Source of the DNA: Monosporascus cannonballus
Lineage: Eukaryota; Ascomycota; Sordariomycetes; Xylariales
Assembly (NCBI GenBank): GCA_004154925.1
Contig: QJNS01000157.1
Location: 62,001-126,000, forward strand
Direction: 5' to 3'
Length of the DNA stretch: 64,000 nucleotides
The notes beneath the pieces are model-generated. The model was not told the DNA's origin. It did no database searches and saw nothing but the letters and a program-made list of their open reading frames with translations. Below, piece by piece: positions 48,082 through 59,836 of this stretch (the stretch's first letter is position 1; every line of letters starts with the position of its first letter). Both the position numbers and the translations under genes were made by a program.

Positions 48082-50972
48082 TAATTTTATTAAAATTTTT
48101 TAATATAACCCAAAAAATAATATTATATATTATATAATAATATTTTCGAAATCTAATAAAACCGATATTAAAAAATTAGAAAAATATATAACTATATTTT
48201 ATTAAAGTTTTATAAAATATATGTAATTAAACTGTCAAAATATTTATTTAAATATTATTTCGATATAATTATAAATAATATATATATTAATATACATAAA
48301 ACAGTAAATAAAAGGCGTTTAATAATATATAAATAAAAAATTAATTTTCTAAAATTCTTATAATATTAAAACTTTGTCGAATAATTATTTAGCTTAAAAA
48401 AGCTTATTTAATAAATAAAAGTAAAAATATTACAAAATAATATATATAAAAACAAATAAAGTACGGAAAATAACACGCCAATTACTATAATTTATATTAA
48501 ATCTTAACCTAACGAGATTATAATTTATATATATATTTTAATTTTTTATTAAATTACGATATATTTTTGAAATATAAAAACTGTACTTTATTTTTCTAAA
48601 TAATAATAATAAGTATATAATAATTAAATAATATTAAATATATGTAAATAAAAATTTATAATTAAGATATTTAATAGGATTATAAATTTATGAATTCAAA
48701 TTTAATTAAATTAAATTTAAAATAAATATATAAATTATAATTATAATAAACAAATAAAATTCGTATATGAAATAATTAAGAAGTATATAATTAATATTAA
48801 TAAGGATTATATAAAAATATAAAACATATAAACGAAATTTATAAACATTTAATAAAATATAAAAATATTTTAAAATAATTTCAATTAAATATATATTATA
48901 TATAACCATTATAAATACTTAATATACAATAAATATTATGTATTTAGGTATAATGTTTTATCGTTTTATATTTTAGTATATATCAATATATAAAATTATC
49001 TGATTTACTATATAATAATTATTAATTCATTTTTTACATTTAATAGTGGAAATATATATTATAATATATATTTCTTATATATTTTACGATATTATTAAAA
49101 ATAAGAAAAGTGTAATAATATAATAAAGTAATATTTATAATAGTTTTACAATATATTTCGAATAAATTTAAAAAAATGTTTATTTACACGGTTAAAAATA
49201 TGAAATTCGTCAATAAAATTTTCGAAACATAATTGTCCTTTAAAAATAATCTTGAAAATAGGTAATAAAATTTTAAGCTAAAAAATAGCCGGAATATGCA
49301 TCAAAACAAAAATAATTTATCTTTGAAAAGTAACTTTAAAAACGGATAACAAAATTTCGAATTAAAGAGCAACTGCAACTAATATTAAATTAATTTACGA
49401 TAAAACAAAGTCGACGGCATAGTTTTAATTAAAATATTTTGGTATGAATCAAATAATATTGGATTATTTTAATATATAATACGTTTTTTATAAAAAATAT
49501 ATATTATATATAAATAAGTTTAAATATTAAATAAATATTATAAAATTATAAAAATATAGCGAAACGTTTAAAGACAACTATTGTTTAATATTAATTCGAA
49601 TATATATTAATTTTAAAACATTTTATAATTATTAAATATTTATCAATTTAATAATATTATAAAAATATAATACTTATATCAATCTTGAATTTCAATAATA
49701 TAATTTAAAATCTTTTACATAATAATAATCGACAAAAAGAATTCACGTTATAACAAATTATACCAGTTATATATTATGTTAAGTTATGAAATTAATTATA
49801 AATTTTTCATTAATTATAGTTTCCTTAATTTAATTAAAAAACATATAAATTTAATACAATATAAACGATATAAAGGAATTTAATAACTTTATAAACCGAG
49901 CCGTTTAATTAATAAATATATACTATATAATTGCTTTATAAATATTAAGAATTATAAATTAATATAAATAATAAACATATAAATTATATATAAAAACGTA
50001 ACAAAAAAATATTTATACGTAATTTTAAATATTATATATAAAATGAAGAAATTTTTAAAACTTTAAAACGTAAAATAAAATTAATATATATATATATTAT
50101 AATAACGCAAAAAAAATAAAACTAAAAAAATCTTAGGAAGTTTTCAAAAATGTTTATTAATTAATCAATTATAAATAAGATATATAGATTATTTCGATAT
50201 TATTTATTTTAGTTAATTAAATACTAATATAAAATATGTATACGATTTTATAAAAAACGAATTATTTCAATAAAATGAAATTGAATAAAATTATGTACAT
50301 TCAAAATTTAATTATTTATAATAATTTTGTTAAATTATATATCGTATATCATATCGTAAAAAGTATTTTTATTTATGATTTTATTATTGAAAACGCATAA
50401 ATTATATTAATATAATAATTAAATTATTCAGATAATATATAATATAAATTCGATATTAATAAATTAAAATTATAAAAAGTAATAAAAATATATTAATTTT
50501 AAAGTTGTAATATAAATTAATAAAAAATTTTAAATTTCTTTTAACAATATATTTTTAATTAATAATTCTCTAATTTATTTATTTAATAACGATAAAAACG
50601 ATAATAAACCGCTTTAATTAAGATTATTAATTAAATTATCCTTAATTTATATTATAAAATTATAATCCTTTTATATATAAAATATTATAGTTATTCGAAA
50701 CCAAATTATCTTTAAAGAAATCGGTATTAACTGTTTTTTAAATAATTTTGTTAAAAGTTTTTGTAAATTAATTTTCTTTTTTTACCGGATTTAATTAATT
50801 ATATTTATTTATATCGTTACTAATAAGTACGATATTATTATAATTGCCAAACTTAATTTCCATAATTTTACAAATTCTAATTAAAATATTTTCGGATTTA
50901 TAATTATTTTATTAATCTAACATAAATCTTTTTAAATGAATTAAAAATTCCGAAATAAAAAATAAATATGTT
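48082..50972. other. Saturated AT-rich sequence, unassigned
   Basis: Almost only A and T with sparse CG. No protein remnant, inverted repeat or LTR could be recognised; presumably transposon-derived DNA mutated beyond recognition. Confidence 0.5.
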
Positions 50973-51121
50973 TATTACGGCACTAGCAAAGCGGCTTATT
51001 TAAGCCGCCGTTTCGCTATATGTATGCAAGCGCATAGCGCTTGCTAGATAGCTCTCTTTTTTCTTCCTCGTGTAATAATAGAATATCTTCCAGAAATCTA
51101 AAGATGTATAGCGCCATAACA
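50973..51121. repeat. Solo LTR (149 bp) with ACGTT/ATGTT duplication
   Basis: GC-richer island beginning TATTACGGCAC (from TGTTACGG) and ending GCGCCATAACA, flanked by ATGTT (50,968-50,972) and ACGTT (51,122-51,126), a 5-bp duplication with one C-to-T change. It contains a palindrome AGCGGCTTATTTAAGCCGC. Confidence 0.78.
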
Positions 51122-53701
51122 ACGTTCGAAAATTTCGTTACGAAAATCTCGAATAACGCAACGTTTATTTTATAAAAAAAATAACGGGCATAATATTTAT
51201 ATCATAAATATATACGGTATTTAATTAAATATAAATTTTCGAAGAAAAACTTAATATTATATATATTATTTTTTGACGTAGAGAATTCGTTACTAAACTA
51301 TGAATTATATTATTTACTTTTTCGATTATATACTTTTTAATTTTTTTCTTTTAATATTTCAGAAATTAAATGTAATAGTAAAATTAAATTAATAAGTATT
51401 TATCCCAATATTATAAAACATAATAGTTAATAGAAATAAAAAATATTTTTAACGTAATTAAATTAAGCGTTCTTTGAAAAAAATAATATCGGTATTATTT
51501 AATTATTATCATTAACGTCGTTAAGTTATAGAATATATAAAAGTCTAAATAAATATAAAAGTGTATAAAATATTAACAGTAATTTTGAAAGTTTTATTAA
51601 TAAAACAGTATTAATTAAAAGTTAATTATTATTTTTATTAAAATTAAAAGGATTATTATTTTATGAAATATTAGCTATATTAAAAATAGGTTCGGCTTTA
51701 TAACTATCCGATAAAAAACATTTATTCGATATATTTTAATTAAAATTATATCGTTTAAAAATATACAAATAACTCATATTTTCGAATTAAAAAATGAAAT
51801 CTTTATAACGTATTTATTCTATTATTTATAGTAATACAAATGCATTATAAACGAATAATAATAAAAAATTCATTATAAAATATTTATATATTAATAAGCT
51901 TTAATTAAAACATTTCGATATCTTTTTATTTAGTGGATACAATTAAAATACTTTGAAATTATTTAATATATAGTAAATTTACACTTTATAACGGTTAAAC
52001 GAATATATATATATTTTATAAATATAGTAAACTTGATTTTCGAAAACAAATTTCAATTAAAATATTTCGGACACCGTTATATGTAATAAATATTTTAGTT
52101 ATAAATAATTTATATCGAGTATATAGTGTTTATAAAAATAATGCACATATATAAATATTATATATTTACAAAATAAAAAGTTTAGAAAAATAGTATTTCG
52201 GTAGTTTTTAATAAAACTATATAATTTTATTTAAAGAAAGTTAATAATTCGTTTTCAAAATTATTTATAATTTATACATCGCAGCTATATAATTTAATAA
52301 ATACGAGTATATATAAATAAAAATAAAAATAAAAAGACTTCTTAGTTTATTATTACATAAATCGATTATTTCGACTTAATTAATCTGTATTTTTGAAATA
52401 TAATTAATGATTTTATTATTCGTTTAAAAACGTTTTCGAAAAATATTATTAATATTATTAATAATACTTTTATTTTTGTTACTTATATTTAATAAAATGG
52501 AATAGCATTTATTATACGATATATATTTCAATTTAAAAAAGCCTGAAAATTTTTATTTATTACTTTTATAAAATCTTTTAATAAAAATAAAATATAATTC
52601 GAATAATATTAATTACGAAATAATAAAAATTGTTATGTAATATAAAATATAATTATTATAATAAAACAAGATAATAATAATATTTCGTATATCTATATTA
52701 TATTAAAATATTATAATATAAGTATAATTTTAAATAATAAAATTATCGTATTAAAATACGCTATTATTTTACTTTACCTAATGATCAAATGTAATATATT
52801 TTAATTAAAATTATATTATTATAAAAAATACATACGATTATGTTACTTGTTTTTATAAATTCAAATATATTTCTATTTAACGTATAATAATTGATATAAA
52901 TATTAATTAATAATAAATCTAAAAACAATAAATACTAATTTAATAAATAAAGTACGTAATTACTGATAATTGTAAAAATTATTTAAGTTGTAATAATTTA
53001 TACTATAAATTGAATTTGTTAAAATATTCGAATTATTATTATTACGAAATTATTTTATTTCAAGTTTTATATTATATAATCATTATTGTTTTAAAATATA
53101 TAATTCCTTGATTTACTAATTTAAATTAATTAAAAATAAATATTTTTATAAAGTATTAATTTTAATTTGAAATAATATAAATTATTTTAATTGTATGTAA
53201 TAATTTTTAGACAAGTAATATTATTTCAACGTCTTGTAAAAATATAAATGTTTCTTATAATATAACATAATATTTAAATATAAAGAGGTTTTAATTAATC
53301 GAAATTAAAATGTTTTATTAATTCTTATATATTAATATTTTTTGTATACTTTTTTTTAACATTATTTAATGCATTAGTTGATATAGTCGAATAAAATAAT
53401 AAGTTATTATTTTTGGAATAGTTTTTATTACGAATAAAGTTTTAAAATTTTAAATCTTTTATATTAATATTAAAAACTTAATATATACCTACGAATATTT
53501 TGTTTTAAGAACGTAATATAGTAGAATTAAAAAATTTGAATTTGTTATATTTTAAAGAGAAAAATAATAATCTAATAAATTTAAGAATAATATATAAATT
53601 TTAAGAGAATTTAAAATAGTATTGTATATATATATATATATATATATAATTATAAAAATATTTTATTATTAAATTTTTATAAATTTATATTTTTAAAAAA
53701 A
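51122..53701. other. Saturated AT-rich sequence, unassigned
   Basis: As for 48,082-50,972. It includes a (TA)n run at about 53,627-53,649. No recognisable feature otherwise. Confidence 0.5.
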
Positions 53702-53866
53702 AATATTAAACGAAATCGTTTTTACGTAATTACAACTTAGGCCTTGCTGGCTCGTTATAGAGACTTGGAATTTAATTGGTTAATATTTAGCGTTATAAAG
53801 TAGTACTTGAAGAACTTTGAAAAAATTGAGAAAACGAGCTAGAAAGGCCTGAGCTAGCTAAGGTAA
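53702..53866 (+). repeat. Terminal repeat of the helicase-transposon family (right end of an unplaced copy)
   Basis: Inverted copy of 18,991-19,155, about 85% identical over 165 bp, ending GCTAGCTAAGGTAA. Nearly all differences are C-to-T or G-to-A. Right flank ATTGGATG; the partner end is not identified with certainty (possibly 33,866). Confidence 0.8.
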
Positions 53867-53937
53867 ATTGGATGGACTTCTTCTATATTAAGTTATTCTT
53901 AGAAGAACTATGGAAAAATGTTCTAACCGATGGTTGT

Positions 53938-55409
53938 TTATCTTATTAAAATCAGGCTCTATTTTAAAGATTACAGCTGCGCTTATAACACAGCTATAGC
54001 TAAGTAACTTTTAGTATTACGCTAATTTAATTCGTAAAAAATCTATAAAAATAATAAAATCTTCAAAATAAGGCCTAATATTAAGTCATAATATTTTAGT
54101 TCCGTTTTATACCTTTTTATATAAAGTTTTAAAAAAATATTTTAAAAAGTGGTAAATATAATAATAATAAATTCTTAATGTAAAATAAGTGAAATTATAA
54201 ATATATATAATTTTAAAAGAGCTTTTTAACCGTATATATAATTTTATAATTAAAGCTATTTTATTAAAAATATTAAAAATAAATTAAATTTCCGTTTTAT
54301 ATATATTTTTATACCTGAATGCTCTTATAATTATAAAAGGATAATTATTGTATATAACATCTTAAGAACTTTTTTTTAAAAACAACATAATATAGAATAA
54401 ATTGGTATAATTATATTTTTATATATATAAATTATACTTATCATATCGTAATTATAAAGACATTTCGAATTTAAGTATCTTTAATTTTTTAATAAGTTAT
54501 AACGTAATAACGGTAATCTGTACTGGTAAAATAATTGCTAAACAAGTTTTTTCTATATTGAGTATATTAAAAAAACCCGACCTACGATAATACGATCCAT
54601 AATTATATTATTACAACGTATAAAAATATTACGATCGCTTATTTTCTAAATTTAAATTAAATTACATCGGCCTTAATTTTAATTCTAAAGTATTAAAACA
54701 ATTTATATATATATTAATTTATATTAAACAAGTATACCAAATGTTAAATTTATCGAATTTAAGTTAATTATAATGTGATTATTCAAATATTTAAAATAAA
54801 ATTATTTTTTAATTTTCTTATAATTATAGTGTAATCATAATAATATATACGTATAAATATATAATTAAACGAGTTTTTCTATATTAAATTATTTTTAAAC
54901 GGCTTGTAATAACATAATATACGTAATATTTATATTATCTTAATTATAATCATATTATAATTAATAATTTTATAAAATTTTAATTTAATTATATTATTTT
55001 TAATTTTTATTAAGAAAACTTCGAAAATTTTATATATATATATTGATACGGCCTAGTCATCTATAAGTGCTCTAGTATATATGCAGCTGTAAGCACTAGG
55101 ATGATTGCTATAATTGCGATCATTTCATCGATCTTTTGCCTTAGTAGCGTGATGGTATAGTGCAGCTATAACATATATTAACATATATTTGACGTTTATT
55201 TAAAATATTAATTTTATTCGATTAAATCTAGTAATAAAAATAAAAAAATATAAAACGGAAACGTGTTTTCGTAATTTAAGCTTAAGCCTTATTAGTTTCT
55301 TACAAAGATACACACTATTTGATTAGTTAATTTTAGCGCTTTGCCGTAATATATAAAAATATATCAAAAATAGAAACGAGCTAGTAGAAATCTAAGCTAG
55401 CTAAGATAA
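53938..55409 (+). mobile_element. Deleted member (E3) of the helicase-transposon family, 1.5 kb
   Basis: Begins TTATCTTATTAAAATCAGG and ends GCTAGCTAAGATAA, flanked by ATGGTTGT (53,930-53,937) and GTGGTTGT (55,410-55,417), an 8-bp duplication with one G-to-A change. It shares both conserved ends with E1 but is 1.2 kb shorter; no helicase remnant was seen, so it is probably non-autonomous. A solo LTR sits inside it. Confidence 0.8.
55044..55173. repeat. Solo LTR (130 bp) with TATAT duplication, inside E3
   Basis: GC-richer island beginning TGATACGGCC and ending GCTATAACA, flanked by TATAT on both sides (55,039-55,043 and 55,174-55,178). The duplication lies in AT repeat sequence, so it is weak on its own. 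Confidence 0.62.
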
Positions 55410-55417
55410 GTGGTTGT

Positions 55418-57334
55418 TATATTGCAGCTATAAAAGCGTTCCGAACATAATTAATTCCAACATTCTTATAGTTACGACATAATAACTATAACCCGTACGG
55501 CTAAAAAATTGACGTACGAATTTTTCCCATATAAAATATACTAAAAAAGCTCGGTGTATAATAATGCGACTAATAGTTATACTATTACAACTATAAAGGC
55601 GTTACGGTCGCCTATTTACTAAACCTTAAGAAAGTCGGAATTGCTCTATTTTTCAAACCTTAATTTAGTTATATTAGCTGTAATTTTTATTTAAAAAATT
55701 TCAAAAAATTTATATATATATTAACTTATATTTAACGCGTATATAAACCGTTAGATATGTAGAATTTAATTATATATATAAAAACTTTTATTTAAATTAT
55801 TTTTAAAACAATTAATACTTTAAATAACGATGTCCAGAACTAACGCATTTTTCGCATAACTCCAACTTAGACCTCGCTAGCTTGTTATAAGGATACGTTA
55901 CTTTAGCTAGCTTAAGCTTTTATTGAATTCTTTTCATTTTCGATATACCTTTATATATTACGCCAAAGTGTTAAAATTAACCAATCAAATAACGTATCTT
56001 CGTAATAAACGAACGAAGCCTAAATTAAAACTACCCAAAATTGCTTTTATTTATTATTTTTTAAAAATAAACTAATTAAAATCTTTTATAGAAATAATTA
56101 AAATTAAATAATTTTAATACTTAAAATATATGCTAAATATAAACTAATACGTGTATTAAAGAATTTCGAATTTTTGAAATAATAATTAAAATTAATATAA
56201 TTAAATTAAAATTCTGCAAAGTTATGAACTATAATGTTTTTATAATTGTAATAACGCAAATACCGTATATATTATTTTGTTATAAGCCGTTTAATAGTAA
56301 ATTAATATTAAAACATTATTTAATTATATTTTTATATGTACGAATTATTATTATTACATCGTAAGTATGAAAATAATTAAAAATAATTCAAACTAAAATC
56401 TTAATGTTATTATAAAATATTTAATTTAAATTCGATGCATTTTATATTTGATATAAGCATTAAATAAAAATTAATATATATATATATAACTTTTAAAATT
56501 GATTTAAAAATAAATGTTAAAATTAATATAATTATATTTAGCTTTAAAAATAAGTAACTATAACGTCTTTATAATTTTAATAGTATAATTACCGGACGTA
56601 TTATTATAGATCAAATTTCTCTAATATATTTTATATAAAAAAACTCGTTTAGTAATTTTTTTGGTCGTACGAGTTATTGTTTTTGTGTTATAGATATAAA
56701 AAAATTAAAAGTAATTAAATCCGAAATATTTTATACTTATAACATAAAAACTATGATACGTATAGGTAAAATTATAATTAGACGGGTTATTTCTATATTA
56801 ATTTACTTTTAATTTTTTTAATTAAATATTATATATAATAATTACGTTATTATAATTATAAAAGCGTTTCAAATTGAAAATAATATTAATAAACAATATT
56901 TACCTTTTTTAATATGTTATTCAAATTAACCCCGATTTAAAGATTTTATATATCATTAAAAAGTCTTTTTAAAACGTTAAATAAATATTATTATTTTTTT
57001 ACTTTTTTAGTGTTTTTGGTTATTATTTTATTTATAAATTTTAAATTAAAATTTAAAAGGTTTTATATAAAATGGTATTAATTAAGGTCAAAAAAATTAT
57101 AATTTGCTATTAAGTCTTATTTTGAAAAATTTGTTATTTTTGTAGGTCTTTTATAAATTAAATTAACGTAATATTAAAAGCTACTTAGCTACAGCTGCGC
57201 CGCAGACGCAGCTATAATCTCTAAAATAGAGCCTGATTTTAATAAGACAAGGGATACGGCATTTAATTGGTTAAAAAAAAGAGTACATTAGTATATCGAA
57301 ACGAGCTAGAGAGGTCTAAAGTAGCTGAGATAAG
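55418..57334 (+). mobile_element. Older family member (E5) interrupted by E3 and E4
   Basis: 55,418-55,897 resembles the E3 interior (compare about 54,470-54,680) and the start of the conserved 3' end; 57,259-57,334 supplies the rest, ending GCTGAGATAA. E4 lies between. The 5' end, left of E3, is not identified. Confidence 0.65.
55898..57250 (-). mobile_element. Deleted member (E4) nested in E5, 1.35 kb
   Basis: The left end TTACTTTAGCTAGCTTAAGC and inverted right end TTGTCTTATTAAAATCAGG are the two family ends, flanked by AGGATACG (55,890-55,897) and GGGATACG (57,251-57,258), an 8-bp duplication with one G/A difference. Removing E4 plus one duplication rejoins a continuous family terminal repeat (CTTGTTATA...GGATACGGCATTTAATTGG), direct evidence of nesting. 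Confidence 0.85.
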
Positions 57335-57545
57335 ATAGAAGCGTATAAAATACGCAAGACCTGCGTCAGCAGACCAAGCAAGCCGAAATAGACGAAGGGT
57401 CTCGTTCTTCGATTAAAGAAGTAATTGATAACTTGGACCGTAAAACAATGTTATTTATTATGCATGCCGCTGCAGCGCGGAGCCTTACGTTTTGCAGGTA
57501 TTAACTTGCCTATACTACGAAAGTCGACAGCGCTAACTACTATAA
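57335..57545. other. Unmutated island between transposons
   Basis: About 200 bp of near-normal composition (contains CCGCTGCAGCGCGG). No open frame or element end recognised. It may be a host segment or another LTR-sized insertion. Confidence 0.4.
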
Positions 57546-58776
57546 CTCTTAATATATCTTTTGCTTTTATAAACTTTAAGACAATTTTTTAAAAATATTA
57601 TTAAATTAACATTACATAAACAATTGTATAAGTGTCTTGCTTAACATGTAATATTATATGCTATATAATCTAGTTAGATATATAAGCAAGTCGTACAATT
57701 TTTAAGATTTTATAATAATATATTCAAGTTAATTACGTACACTATACTAAATTAATTTAAATTAATTAGAGTTTTCTTTACTAAATATATTTAACTCTTT
57801 TTTATAAATACGTTTATTACATTTAAATTTATTATAAATATTATATTTCCGGTTTTTGTTTTAGCTTTTTTGCTATAGTTATTTTGATTGTTATGAATTA
57901 TAATTTTATTACAACTTTCTTCTTTAATTAACCAAATTTATTTGGTAATATACAAAGGTATTCTTTTTTATAAAGAACATTTATCTAAAATTTTTCGACA
58001 TATACTTAAAATATATTTTGTTTTATATAATAGACTATTTTTTCTCGAAAATAATAATTTTATATAAAAATATAAAATTATCGTTAATTAATAATTATCT
58101 ATTTTATTAAATTTTCATTTTTTAGTATATAATATTTTTAAAATTTCTAATAATCGAAAAAATAGACAAATATTAATAAAATAAGAACTAACGTAAATAT
58201 ATATTTGAACCTTTCAAATTCTAAAAGAATATTATTATACTTGAATAAAATAAATATAATTTTCATAAATTTCGATTTAGTAATATCGAGTATTATAATA
58301 ACTCTAATTAGATTATAAAATCAGTAAAAAGAAACTGGTATTACAAATAATATGCTATTTAATTAACCGTTCGATACAAATTAAATAAGTAAAATTTAAT
58401 TTTTAAAAATAAAGAAAACGATAAATTTATAAAATATATATAAACTATAATTCGTAGAAAATTATTTAGTTTTTATAAAATAATAGTTTTCGTAATAGTT
58501 AAAAGCCTTTTAAATATGTTTTTAAGAATATATTCGTATATATTTATTAAAATAGTAAAGTCAATTTAAATTTAATTTATATGTTATTTACGTATTTTAC
58601 CACTTTTAAATTTTTTAATTGAATAATTATGGGTATTATTAATGGTAAATATTATAATAATTTATATAAGTATAATTTATTTTCGTTATTTATCTGGCTT
58701 ATTTGATAGATATATTTATTTTTAATATTTTTAATATTTTTAATTATTATAACGTACTGCACAGTCTTATTAGATA
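57546..58776 (-). mobile_element. Probable Fot1-like remnant, heavily decayed
   Basis: 57,745-57,880 aligns with the C-terminal/untranslated side of the Fot1-like element at 22,335-22,450 (shared TAAATTAATT.AAATTAAT, TTATAAATA, TTTTTGTTTTAGC blocks). The rest is AT-saturated. Ends could not be placed. Confidence 0.45.
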
Positions 58777-58949
58777 TAGAAGCTTGTCGAATACTTTTTT
58801 AGCTGTTTTAACTATTTACTTTTAAACACTTATTTTTAATATTAATATTATAAAACATTTTGTAAAGGAAATTAAAATGAATTTAGCTATTTAAATTAGG
58901 AAAATAAAATCCAAAACTTAGTTTTAAATATTTTAATTTTATATACGAC

Positions 58950-59112
58950 TGTTAGAGATTATACGATCTCAAGAGCTGCTAAGGACTTTAGTCTTAGCAG
59001 CAAACAGCTTAGCGGGCCCAAGCTGGCCTATATATAGCTAGTTAGTTCGTCGATATTCTATATTCTTTTTTAATTCTACAACTTTATCATCTTTATAATT
59101 TTATCTCTAATA
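58950..59112. repeat. Solo LTR (163 bp) inside element A
   Basis: GC-richer island beginning TGTTAGAGA and ending TCTCTAATA (from TCTCTAACA), so its ends are also inverted repeats. Flanks ACGAC (58,945-58,949) and ACCAC (59,113-59,117) differ by one base. Confidence 0.62.
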
Positions 59113-59836
59113 ACCACATTCTTTTATCTGCTTTAAAAACTGGAATTTATAATAAATCTTCTTAATTCGATATTATCTCCAGTTTACGAAAATTAAAACC
59201 GATCAAAAAGGAATCGATTACTGACTAAATCCTTAATCTAAATACGTAAATATTTCTTACTCGGCTTAAATACATTAAAAATATTTTGTAAATAATTCGA
59301 ATTTGCTAGAATTATAATTACGAAATACCATATAATAAAAAGTATTTTTATAATAATAAGTAAAATAATTACTAAATACTACAAACTTAAACAAATATCA
59401 ATAAACATAGTAAAAGAACAAAAAATAAATTATATTTATATAAATTATTAATGTGTAAATTTAGATATTACTGTCATTTATTATTTTTACTACAAAAATA
59501 TCTTGACTTTTATTATAAAAAACATATTATTAATTAGTTAAAATCCGTTTAAATAATAACAATACAATAACAAACAAATTCTGTTTATAATAAATCAAAT
59601 ATTTCGATAAATATATTCGAATATACATTATAAAACCGAAATAATGTTTTATTTTACAGGGTTATAACAATTATTATTTAATAATATTCGAAAAATACTT
59701 TACGAATAACGATATTATTATAATTTATATACTTATTAACGTTTTTTATCAGTTTTAACCTTTTAACGCATGTTTTTAAAACGTTTTTATTTGCTTTATA
59801 TCGAAAATTTAACATAACACTATTATACTTAACGTA

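Noticed and set aside
48706..48909. 67-codon minus-strand frame rich in Ile/Tyr/Leu
   Set aside because: Composition artefact of AT-saturated DNA; no domain.
18991..53866. A single 35-kb giant transposon bounded by the inverted repeats at 18,991-19,155 and 53,702-53,866
   Set aside because: The left repeat is explained by the 2.6-kb element E1, whose 8-bp duplication is perfect; the right repeat has a different flank (ATTGGATG), so the pair are ends of two family members.
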